The notes under the pieces are model-generated. The model saw nothing but the letters and a program-made list of their open reading frames with translations. It ran no database searches and was not told the origin of the DNA. From Deltaproteobacteria bacterium (GTDB lineage: Bacteria > Myxococcota > UBA727 > VGSZ01): a stretch of 64,000 nt of DNA. Positions 11,013-18,334 of this stretch are shown here, piece by piece. The stretch is from assembly GCA_016177705.1 (NCBI GenBank), contig JACOUT010000017.1, forward strand, positions 1 through 64,000. Reading direction: 5' to 3'. The stretch's first letter is position 1. Each line of letters starts with the position of its first letter. Both the position numbers and the translations under genes were made by a program.

Positions 11013-12044
11013 TGGCGACGACGAGGCGAGCGCACGCACGCCGTCCGCGATGGCGGCCACCAGCTTCGTGTCGACCGCGCGGCATGCCACCTTGACGGCG
11101 TTCTTGATGGCGCGCGGGCTCGAGCGCCCATGCGCCTTGATGCACACGCGATCGAAGCCGAGGATGGGCGCGCCGCCGTACTGCTGCCAGTCGGTGGTCT
11201 TCTTCAGCTCCTTGAGCGTGGGCGCGAGTAGCGCCAGGCCCGCCTTGTTCATCAGGCTCTGGTCAAAGGCGTAGCGCAGCAGGTCCTGCACGGTCTCGGC
11301 CACGCCTTCGAGCATCTTGAGCATGATGTTGCCGACGAAGCCGCCGGTGACGACGACGTCGGCGGTGCCGCGCGGGATGTCGAGGCCCTCGACGTTGCCG
11401 ATGAAATGCAAGCCGGGCGCGTCCTTCAGTCGCGCGTGCGCGGCCACGATGGCGTCGAGGCCCTTGCTGGGCTCGGTGCCGTTCGACAAGAGCGCCACGC
11501 GCGGCGCCGGGTTGTGCGAGATGCGCTGCGCGTAGGCCGCGCCCATGACGGCGAAGCCGACCAGATCGTCCGCCGTGACGTCGAGCGTCAGCCCGGCGTC
11601 GAGGATGAGGCTGAAGGGGTCCTGCTTGTCGCCGCGCCGCGTCTCGGTGGGGTAGACGGCGCCGAGCGCGCAACGCGAGACGCCGGGCAGGCGCTTGAAG
11701 GTGCGCGCGCACGCGAGCACCACGCCGCCGGTGTTGCCCGCCGAGACGAGCGCGTCGGCCTCGCCGTCCCGCACCAGCCGCGCGGCCACGAGCACGCTGG
11801 CGTCCGGCATGGCGTCGAGCGTCGCGCGCGGCTCCGCGTCCATCGGCACGAAGCGCGGCGCGTGGATGACGCGGAGCAGGCTCGCGTCGTGGGGGACGCC
11901 GGCCAGGCCTGCGGCGATGCGCTCCCGGTCGCCGACCAGCACCAGGCGCGGGCAACCCGGCCGCGTCGTGCAATGCGCCGCCGCCGAGATCGGCACGTCG
12001 GGCGCCAAATCTCCGCCCTGGACGTCGAGGGCCACCGTCGCCAT
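10992..12044 (-). CDS. plsX: Phosphate acyltransferase PlsX
   Basis: 350 aa. PlsX converts acyl-ACP plus phosphate to acyl-phosphate, the donor used by PlsY in the first step of phospholipid synthesis; it is a peripheral membrane enzyme. Family segments present: VALDVQGGDLAPD at the N-terminus (typically AxDxxGGDxAP), ALVSAGNTGGVV, the acyl-phosphate-site region LLSNGTEPSKG, FIGNVEGLDI, and VVVTGGFVGNIMLKMLEG, all in order and at normal spacing. It is a single gene here: the usual rpmF or fabH neighbours are absent. Its ATG is only 15 bp from the divergent transglutaminase-like gene, so the two promoters must overlap the opposing genes. The 3' end overlaps the convergent gene by 21 bp. Confidence 0.95.
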   Translation of the reverse strand: MATVALDVQGGDLAPDVPISAAAHCTTRPGCPRLVLVGDRERIAAGLAGVPHDASLLRVIHAPRFVPMDAEPRATLDAMPDASVLVAARLVRDGEADALVSAGNTGGVVLACARTFKRLPGVSRCALGAVYPTETRRGDKQDPFSLILDAGLTLDVTADDLVGFAVMGAAYAQRISHNPAPRVALLSNGTEPSKGLDAIVAAHARLKDAPGLHFIGNVEGLDIPRGTADVVVTGGFVGNIMLKMLEGVAETVQDLLRYAFDQSLMNKAGLALLAPTLKELKKTTDWQQYGGAPILGFDRVCIKAHGRSSPRAIKNAVKVACRAVDTKLVAAIADGVRALASSSPSPDRVG

Positions 12045-12059
12045 AAGAGGGACGCTACC

Positions 12060-13310
12060 ATGACCCGCCCCGCCCCATCGTCGCCGCTCACGCAACGCAG
12101 CGTCGCTCGCCCTGCGGTGTCCGCCGCGACGCTGGCCGCAGCGGCGCTGGTCGCGACGGCGCTCGTCGGCGCGTGCCCGGCGCGAGACGCCAGCGTGACA
12201 CGCCGCACGCTCTACTTCGCGGGCGAGCCGGTGGCGCGCATCGAGGAGCGCGCGCTGCCGGAAGGTGCCGGCCGCCGTGTCACGCGCGCCGCAGTCCTCG
12301 AGGACACGGCCGAGAGCACCGAGCTGGTCGCCGTGCTCGACGCGCACGGCTTCGCGCGGCAGGCGCGCTACACGCGGGGCAAGCTCCGCTCCGTCGCGCT
12401 CGACGCGCTGTCGCTCCCGGTCGCCTCCGAGTCGGACACGCCGGTCGTCTTGATCGACCTGCTCGGCCACGTGCAGCCGCCCGCGGCCACCGCGGTCAGC
12501 CTGGTCGACCTCTCGAGCGCGGAGGTCGTCCTTGGCAGCGTCGAGCGGCGCGGCGCCGAGATCGTGGCGCTCGACCGCTTTGGCGGTGTGGTCGCGCGCG
12601 CCAACGTCGAGGGCCACCGGACCGGCCCGGGCGTCTTCTTCGAGGGCGACAGCGCCTCCGGCACGCCGCGCCAGCCCGTCGAGGTGCCGAGCGTCGATCC
12701 GCGCGGCGTCGGCGCCTGGCGTCTGCTCGGCGTCGACGACGTGCTGCCTGCGCTCGCCGCCGACGGTCCAGGCCAGCGCCGCGTCGGCGACCTGGTCGTG
12801 CGCCGCGTCGATCCGCCGACGGAGACGCCGACGCCGCTCGACACCGGCCCGCAGCCGTTCGTCGAGAGCTCGGATGAGCGCTTGGTCGCGTGGGCGACCG
12901 CGCTGCGCGCCCCCGACGACCCGTTGGCGCGTGCCGTGCGTCTGGTCGAGGCGATCCACCCGCTGGTCGACGCCAGCAAGCGCGCGCTGCCGCCGTCGGC
13001 GGTGGTGATGCTCGAGCACGGCGGCGACTGCGACGGCGCGGCGGCGCTGTTGGCGGCCGGCCTGCGCGCGCTCGGCACCGCTGCGCGTCCGGTCGTCGGC
13101 TACCGCTGGGCGGACGGCCGCTTCGCGCCGCATGCTTGGACCGAGGTGCACACGCCCGGAGGCTGGGTGTTGGTGGACGCCGCGGCCGCGCGCGTCGGCG
13201 ACGACGCGACCTACCTCAAGCTCTTCGAGGGGCTCGGCGGCGCGCTCACCATGGGTCGCGTGCTCGGCCGCCTCCACCTGCAGCCGGCCGCCGCTCCGGG
13301 GGCGCCATGA
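12060..13310 (+). CDS. Transglutaminase-like lipoprotein
   Basis: 416 aa. A signal peptide ends in a good lipobox (TALVGAC near residue 39). The C-terminal third carries a transglutaminase/papain-like core: the nucleophile Cys in EHGGDCDGAAALL, the His in FAPHAWTEVH and the Asp in GWVLVDAA, in the canonical order, so the catalytic triad appears complete. The preceding 250 residues are beta-rich and match no family I recognise. Bacterial proteins with this core are often peptidases or amide-bond enzymes of the envelope. ATG 12060 lies back to back with plsX. The stop overlaps the ABC ATPase start (ATGA), so this protein may be a periplasmic accessory to that transporter. Confidence 0.75.
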   Translation: MTRPAPSSPLTQRSVARPAVSAATLAAAALVATALVGACPARDASVTRRTLYFAGEPVARIEERALPEGAGRRVTRAAVLEDTAESTELVAVLDAHGFARQARYTRGKLRSVALDALSLPVASESDTPVVLIDLLGHVQPPAATAVSLVDLSSAEVVLGSVERRGAEIVALDRFGGVVARANVEGHRTGPGVFFEGDSASGTPRQPVEVPSVDPRGVGAWRLLGVDDVLPALAADGPGQRRVGDLVVRRVDPPTETPTPLDTGPQPFVESSDERLVAWATALRAPDDPLARAVRLVEAIHPLVDASKRALPPSAVVMLEHGGDCDGAAALLAAGLRALGTAARPVVGYRWADGRFAPHAWTEVHTPGGWVLVDAAAARVGDDATYLKLFEGLGGALTMGRVLGRLHLQPAAAPGAP

Positions 13311-14083
13311 GCGAGGTGCTCTTGGAGCTCGACGGGCTGTCGCGGCGTTTCGGCGCGCGCTGGGCGGTGCAAGGCCTGAGCGCCAAGCTGCACGCCGGCG
13401 AGGTGGTCGGCTTCCTCGGACCAAACGGCGCCGGCAAGACCACGTCGATCAAGATGATCGCGGGCCTGCTGGTGCCGACGGCCGGCCGCATCGTGCTCGA
13501 CGACATCGACGTCGCCAAGCGCCCCGAGGACGCCAAGCGTCGCCTCGCCTACATCCCCGATCGCCCCTACGTACCGGAGCGGCTGAGCGCGCGCGAGCTG
13601 CTCGCCTACGTCGCGGGCCTCTATGGCCTCGACGACGAGCTGGTCGCCGAGCGCGGCGTCGCCGAACTGGCGCGCTTCGGGCTCAAGGGCCGCGAGGACG
13701 ATCTGCTCGGCACCTACAGCCACGGCATGCGTCAGCGCGTGCTGCTGGCGGCGGCGCTGATGCGCACGCCGCGCGTGCTGCTGGTCGACGAGCCCATGGT
13801 CGGGCTCGACCCCCAGGGCATGCGGCTCGTCAAGCGCGTGCTGCGAGAGGTCGCTGAAGCCGGTGCGGTGGTGCTGATGAGCACGCACACCCTGGACGTG
13901 GTGGAGGAGGTGTGCGACCGGGTGCTGGTGATGGGTCGCGGACACCTGGTCGCCGACGGTACCGTTGCGGAGCTGACCGCGCGGCTGCCGCCGTCCGCCG
14001 ATGGCGCGGTGCCGACGCTCGAGGACCTGTTCATCGCGCTCACCGGCTCGTCGGACGAGGTGAGCGATCCGGGGGCCGCATGA
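13307..14083 (+). CDS. ABC transporter ATP-binding protein (ABC-2/CcmA type)
   Basis: 258 aa, one nucleotide-binding domain. Walker A GPNGAGKTT near residue 42, signature-like YSHGMRQRVLLAAAL, Walker B VLLVDEPMVGLD and the switch His in LMSTHTLDVVEE are all present. The sequence between Walker A and signature (AYIPDRPYVPERLSARELL) is characteristic of ATPases paired with ABC-2 type permeases. No ABC-2 permease lies next to it; the MlaE-type permease at 14636 belongs to a different class. It is coupled by 4-bp overlaps to the lipoprotein genes on both sides. The substrate is unknown. Confidence 0.88.
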   Translation: MSEVLLELDGLSRRFGARWAVQGLSAKLHAGEVVGFLGPNGAGKTTSIKMIAGLLVPTAGRIVLDDIDVAKRPEDAKRRLAYIPDRPYVPERLSARELLAYVAGLYGLDDELVAERGVAELARFGLKGREDDLLGTYSHGMRQRVLLAAALMRTPRVLLVDEPMVGLDPQGMRLVKRVLREVAEAGAVVLMSTHTLDVVEEVCDRVLVMGRGHLVADGTVAELTARLPPSADGAVPTLEDLFIALTGSSDEVSDPGAA

Positions 14084-14598
14084 CGAGGACGTTGCCGCTG
14101 CTGGCGCTGGTGCTGACGCTGCTCTCGACGGCGTGCTGCGCGACCGGCGGCGAGCTGGTGAACGGCAGCTACCACGACGCCAAGGTGTCCTATCGCTTGG
14201 CCGAGCCGGGCGAAGGCTGGCGCCGCCTCGACCTGGCGGCGGCCAACGTCGCCTGGTTCAACGACGCCCTCGCCGCCAGCCTGATGACCAACTCCCACTG
14301 CGAGGGCGTGAAGGACGCGCCGCTCACCGGCCTCACCGAGGACCTGCTCATCGGTCTCACCGACCGGGTGGTGGTGAGCCAGCAGACGCGGCCCTGCTCG
14401 CGCCGCGAGGCGCTCGAGACCATCGTCAGCGGCAAGCTCGACGGCGTCGATCGCAAGCTCGCGTTGCTGGTGCTCAAAAAGGACGGCTGCGTCTACGACA
14501 TCGTGCTTGGCGCGGGCCCCGAGCACTTCGACGCCGCGCTCGTCGCGTTCGCGCGCGTGCGCGACGGCTTCGACGTCGACGCGCGCGCCCGCAGGTGA
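14080..14598 (+). CDS. Small lipoprotein of unknown function
   Basis: 172 aa. Signal peptide TLPLLALVLTLL ends at a lipobox STAC, with two adjacent Cys. The mature part has a conserved-looking core (DAKVSYRLAEPGEGWRRLDL, GLTEDLLIGLTDRVVVSQQ, CVYDIVLGAGPEHFDAALVAF) that resembles small alpha/beta domains found in myxobacterial lipoproteins, but I cannot name it. ATG 14080 overlaps the ABC ATPase stop. The pattern lipoprotein, ATPase, lipoprotein in one coupled run suggests a shared envelope function. Confidence 0.7.
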   Translation: MTRTLPLLALVLTLLSTACCATGGELVNGSYHDAKVSYRLAEPGEGWRRLDLAAANVAWFNDALAASLMTNSHCEGVKDAPLTGLTEDLLIGLTDRVVVSQQTRPCSRREALETIVSGKLDGVDRKLALLVLKKDGCVYDIVLGAGPEHFDAALVAFARVRDGFDVDARARR

Positions 14599-14635
14599 CG
14601 CCCGCGCGGGGCGAGATTGGAGTAGCCTCGCGCCC

Positions 14636-15529
14636 ATGACCACCGAGCCCGAAGTCGACGACAGCGGCTCGCGGCCCCGCCCGCAGGGTGGTCCGTACGC
14701 GACGCGCGGCGAGATCTCGCTGGTGCCGGTGGTCACCGAGGGCGCTGAAGACCTGCTGCATCGCCTCGGGCGCGAGACGCGCGAGTCGCTCGCCTATCTG
14801 GGCGGCTTGTCGAAGTTGAGCGCCGCCTTCGCGCGCGTGTTCGCCACGCGACCGATCGGCATGCGCGCCATCATCGACCAGTGCGAGGCCATCGGCGTCA
14901 GGTCGATGCCCATCGCGCTGCTGATCATGTTCTTCGTTGGCCTGGTGTTCGCGCTGCAATTCGGCCTCACGCTGCAGACCATGGGCGCCGTGCCCTACGT
15001 CGGCCGCGTCACCAGCCTGTCCATCGTGCGCGAGCTCGGCCCGGTGTTCGCCGCCCTCGTCGTCGGCGGGCGCGTCGGCGCCGGCATGGCGGCGGAGCTC
15101 GGCTCCATGCGGGTCACCGAGCAGGTCGATGCCATCCGCGCGCTTGGCGCCGACCCGGTGAAGAAGCTGGTGGTGCCGCGCGTGCTCGCCACCACGCTGA
15201 TGCTGCCGCTCGTCACCCTGTTCGCCGACATCCTCGGCATCATCGGCGGCATGATCATCTCGTGGGCGCAGTTCGACCTCTCGATGGTGCGCTTCTTCGA
15301 CTCCGCCGTCGACGTGGTGCGCGCCACCGATTTCATCTCGGGATACACCAAGCCGTTCTTCTTCGGCTTCGGCATCGCCATCATCGGCTGCCACGAGGGT
15401 CTCACCTGCGGCCAGGGCACCGAGGGTGTCGGCCGCGCCACCACCCGCACTGTGGTCAACGTCTCGGTCATGGTGGTCTTGGTCGACTTCTTCCTGACCA
15501 AGATCTTCACCATGCTGCCGCGCATTTAA
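14636..15529 (+). CDS. mlaE: MlaE-family ABC transporter permease
   Basis: 297 aa. After a roughly 60-residue hydrophilic N-terminus comes the MlaE fold with about five hydrophobic segments. The signature region VRELGPVFAALVVGGRVGAGMAAELG and MRVTEQVDAIRALGADPVKKLVVPR is strongly conserved, as is GCHEGLTCGQGTEGVGRATTRTVV near the C-terminus. MlaE is the inner-membrane permease of a phospholipid transport system between the membranes. The expected partners MlaF (ATPase) and MlaD (MCE protein) are not adjacent, so they are encoded elsewhere or the gene works with a distant set. It follows the lipoprotein gene by 37 bp and converges on the amidase with 12 bp between stops. Confidence 0.92.
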   Translation: MTTEPEVDDSGSRPRPQGGPYATRGEISLVPVVTEGAEDLLHRLGRETRESLAYLGGLSKLSAAFARVFATRPIGMRAIIDQCEAIGVRSMPIALLIMFFVGLVFALQFGLTLQTMGAVPYVGRVTSLSIVRELGPVFAALVVGGRVGAGMAAELGSMRVTEQVDAIRALGADPVKKLVVPRVLATTLMLPLVTLFADILGIIGGMIISWAQFDLSMVRFFDSAVDVVRATDFISGYTKPFFFGFGIAIIGCHEGLTCGQGTEGVGRATTRTVVNVSVMVVLVDFFLTKIFTMLPRI

Positions 15530-15541
15530 TCGGGCGCCTGC

Positions 15542-18334
15542 TCAACGCCGACGTCGTCGTGCCGCGCGCAGCGTCGCCAGCAGCACCAAGCCGTATGCCT
15601 CGGTGATCGAGGAAGCCGGCTCGCCGTTGCAGCCGCAGCCGCCGGGCGGCGGCAGGATGGTGATGAGGGGCACGCCCTGCTCACCCTCGCCTTCGCCTTC
15701 GCCCTCGCCCTCGCCTTCACCTTCTCCCTCGCCTTCGCCCTCTCCCTCACCCTCGCCGGGCTCGAACAGCTCGGGGGCGATGGCGCCGAGCACGCGCGCG
15801 AAGGTGAAGGCGCGCGCATCGTCGTCGACCAGCGCCTCGAGCCCGAAGCCGAACAGCGCAGTGGCGTCGCCGAGCACGGCGGCGGCGCGGCCGTCGGGGT
15901 AGCTGAGGGGCGCGCTCGCCCCGGCGTCGGCTTGCCACACGTCCGGATACACCACCTCGTAGAGCGCCGAACCGTCGTCGATGCTGCCGGCGAGCCCGTC
16001 GAGGATGCCGCTGCCGGCGACGGCGAAGGTGGCGGCGTCGTCCTCGAGGTAGGTCGCGTGCAAGCGCTCGCTCAGGAAGGTGGCGCCGTCGGTATCGCCC
16101 GCCGTCTCGACCAGCGCGTAGCCGACCTCCTCGCCCGACAGGATGAGGCGGCCGCCGCCGTCGAGGAACGTCGAGAGCACCGCGCGCTGCTCGACCGAGA
16201 GCGGCTCGTCGGCGGTCGAGTCCTTGCCGGCCGCCACGTCGACCACCAGGTAGTCGTCGAGTGCCAGCTCGGCCTCGAGCGCCTCGTCGAGCGCGCCGTC
16301 GAACACAACGTCGGGTCCGCCGTGCGCGGCCATGCCCAACAACGCGCGCCCGTGCTCGACCGCGCCCATCAGGTCGTTGTCGACGTCCTGCACCCAGGCG
16401 TCGCGCCGATCGTAGGCCCACAGCACCAGCACGGGCGCGCCGGCGCCCGCCGTGCCGCGGAAGCGCGCGACCACGGCCTGCGAGGCCAGGCCCTCGCCGT
16501 TGTCGTTCTGCGCCGCCACGCGGAACGCGTAGCCGCGCCCCGCCTCGAGCTCGGCGCTCGACAGCAAGAGCGAGGTCGCGCCGTCGACCACGGTGCCCTC
16601 GTCGAAGGCGCGGCCTCGCGTGCTGTCGAGGCGCGCGCGCGTCACGCGATAGCCGAGCGCGCCAGGCACCGCGCGCCAGGAGACGCGCAGCGTGCCGTCG
16701 GCGAGGTTCTGCGCCACCACGCCCTCGGGCCGGGTCGGCGGCACGCCGGTGCCGGGCGCGAGGTAGCTCGCCAGGCCGGCGGCTACGCCGCGCGCGAACG
16801 CCTCGCGCCAGCGCGGGTCGTGCAGCGCGCGGTTGTCGGCGACCGCCACGCCGCTCGGCGTGTCGAGGTTGTCGAAGAAGCCGGTCTCGATCAGGATGCC
16901 GGGCGTGTCGTCGAGCTCGCGCACCTCGCCGAAGTTGGCGACCAGGCGCCCGCGGTCGGCCCAGCCCGGATCCCAATCGGCGCGCAGCGAGGCGAGCACG
17001 GCGGCGTGCACCTCATCGAGCAGGTCGCGCGAGCCCGGTGGGTCGTCACACGAGGTGGCGCCGTCGCTCGAGGTGTGGTCGCCGTAGCTGCTGCACGAGT
17101 AGCGGTAGGTCGAGGTGCCGTGCGCGCTCGAGCCGCCCGAGACGCCCGAAGCGTTGGCGTGGATCGAGACGAAGACGTCCGGACCGACGAACTCCGCGTA
17201 GCTCGGTCGGATGGTGACGTCGTTCAGCGAGGTGACCGCGCTCGGCGCGCCCGCCTCCGGGACGTAGATGGAGGCGCTCATCTGCCACCACGGGTGGCGC
17301 GAGGTCGGGTGCAGGCCGCCGCCGAGCTTGACCGCGTCCGCGATCAAGGCCCCCGTCGACGGGCCGGCGGCCAGCTCGAGCGCGCCGCCCGAGCCGAGCG
17401 GATAGGCGCCGAGGTCGAGCCAGAAGCGCCCCATGCGGCGCTGGTCGAGCGAGAAGGTCCGCACGCCACCCTCGTGCACCACGCTCACCACCGCGCCCGC
17501 GGTGCGGTTGGTGCCTTCGGGGAAGCGCAGCGCGACGTGGCGGGGGCGGTCCGCGGCGGCCAGCGTGTAGGCGGCACCGCCCGGATCGGTGTCGGCGTTG
17601 ACGCGATAGTCGTCGTCATAGCTGACACCCGCGGTGGCGCCGTCCGTCCACGTGCCCGAGCTCTCGCTGTAGCCCGCGTCGCCGTCATCGACGATCTGCG
17701 CGTCTAGGACGTCGTGGTCGGGCTCGCGCATCAGCACCACCTCGGCGCCCATCTGCTGCAAGAGCGGGATCACCTGGTTGGTCACCAGCTCGCTCGTGAA
17801 GAAGTCCTCGGTGATGCCGCGGCAGCTCCCGCAGCCGGTGAACTTGTGGTTGCTCCGCTGCGTCGACCAGGTGCCGTCGCCGTTGTCGAGCCAGCCATGG
17901 CCGGCCGAGAGCGCGATGCGCAGGCCCACCAGGGCGCCGCCGAAGGGCAAGCGGGCGGTCGATGCCGGCTTGCCGTCGCGTCGCAACCGGCGCGGCGGCG
18001 TCGTGCGCTCGGGCACGACCGTCGATGCCGGCGCGCCCAGCGACACCGTCTCGTCGCCGCGTCGGCGCGCGAGGAAGACCGGCGTGCGCACCTCGGCGGC
18101 GAGAAGCGCGCCGAGGATGGTCTCACGCAGCAGCTCGTCCTCGACCGCGTCCTCTCCCTGCAGGCCGAGCAGCACCACCTGCACACCGCCGGCGTGCGCA
18201 TGCGCCTCGACGCGCATCTGGGCCGGGAAGCCGGGTGTGCCGGCGAGGCCGCGCACCACGGCGGCGACGCGGGCGGCCGGCTGCTCGCCGCGCGCTGCGG
18301 GCGCCGCGGCCGCGAGCAGCAGCAGGGCGATCAG
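15542..18334 (-). CDS. Secreted N-acetylmuramoyl-L-alanine amidase with inserted golvesin-like domain and C-terminal sorting tail
   Basis: 930 aa. A signal peptide (LIALLLLAAAAPAARG) follows immediately after a CTG codon at 18334 that overlaps the upstream stop (CTGA); no ATG, GTG or TTG is in frame nearby, so CTG is the likely start. The amidase_3 fold is split: ALSAGHGW near residue 143, then VFVSIHANA and the catalytic-Glu motif ILIETGFFDN near 481. Between the halves (about 215-336) lies a golvesin/xanthan-lyase-CBD-like domain (DAGYSESSGTW, FPEGTNRTAGAVVSVVHEGG, ADAVKLGG). An FN3 domain (about 545-640), an unknown alpha/beta domain (about 645-845), 13 GE dipeptides and a Cys-Gly-Cys, hydrophobic, polyarginine tail follow. 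The tail resembles MYXO-CTERM, implying surface anchoring. It should cleave the wall amide bond. Confidence 0.82.
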   Translation of the reverse strand: MIALLLLAAAAPAARGEQPAARVAAVVRGLAGTPGFPAQMRVEAHAHAGGVQVVLLGLQGEDAVEDELLRETILGALLAAEVRTPVFLARRRGDETVSLGAPASTVVPERTTPPRRLRRDGKPASTARLPFGGALVGLRIALSAGHGWLDNGDGTWSTQRSNHKFTGCGSCRGITEDFFTSELVTNQVIPLLQQMGAEVVLMREPDHDVLDAQIVDDGDAGYSESSGTWTDGATAGVSYDDDYRVNADTDPGGAAYTLAAADRPRHVALRFPEGTNRTAGAVVSVVHEGGVRTFSLDQRRMGRFWLDLGAYPLGSGGALELAAGPSTGALIADAVKLGGGLHPTSRHPWWQMSASIYVPEAGAPSAVTSLNDVTIRPSYAEFVGPDVFVSIHANASGVSGGSSAHGTSTYRYSCSSYGDHTSSDGATSCDDPPGSRDLLDEVHAAVLASLRADWDPGWADRGRLVANFGEVRELDDTPGILIETGFFDNLDTPSGVAVADNRALHDPRWREAFARGVAAGLASYLAPGTGVPPTRPEGVVAQNLADGTLRVSWRAVPGALGYRVTRARLDSTRGRAFDEGTVVDGATSLLLSSAELEAGRGYAFRVAAQNDNGEGLASQAVVARFRGTAGAGAPVLVLWAYDRRDAWVQDVDNDLMGAVEHGRALLGMAAHGGPDVVFDGALDEALEAELALDDYLVVDVAAGKDSTADEPLSVEQRAVLSTFLDGGGRLILSGEEVGYALVETAGDTDGATFLSERLHATYLEDDAATFAVAGSGILDGLAGSIDDGSALYEVVYPDVWQADAGASAPLSYPDGRAAAVLGDATALFGFGLEALVDDDARAFTFARVLGAIAPELFEPGEGEGEGEGEGEGEGEGEGEGEGEGEQGVPLITILPPPGGCGCNGEPASSITEAYGLVLLATLRAARRRRR
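15680..15757 (-). repeat. Hexanucleotide repeat encoding (Gly-Glu)13
   Basis: 78 bp, read on the minus strand, forming the linker between the folded part of the amidase and its C-terminal sorting-like tail. Units vary between GGC, GGT and GGA and between GAG and GAA. Confidence 0.9.

Noticed and set aside
11406..12059. Open frame extending upstream of the transglutaminase-like gene
   Set aside because: It lies opposite plsX and lacks family features. The signal peptide begins at ATG 12060, which is the true start.
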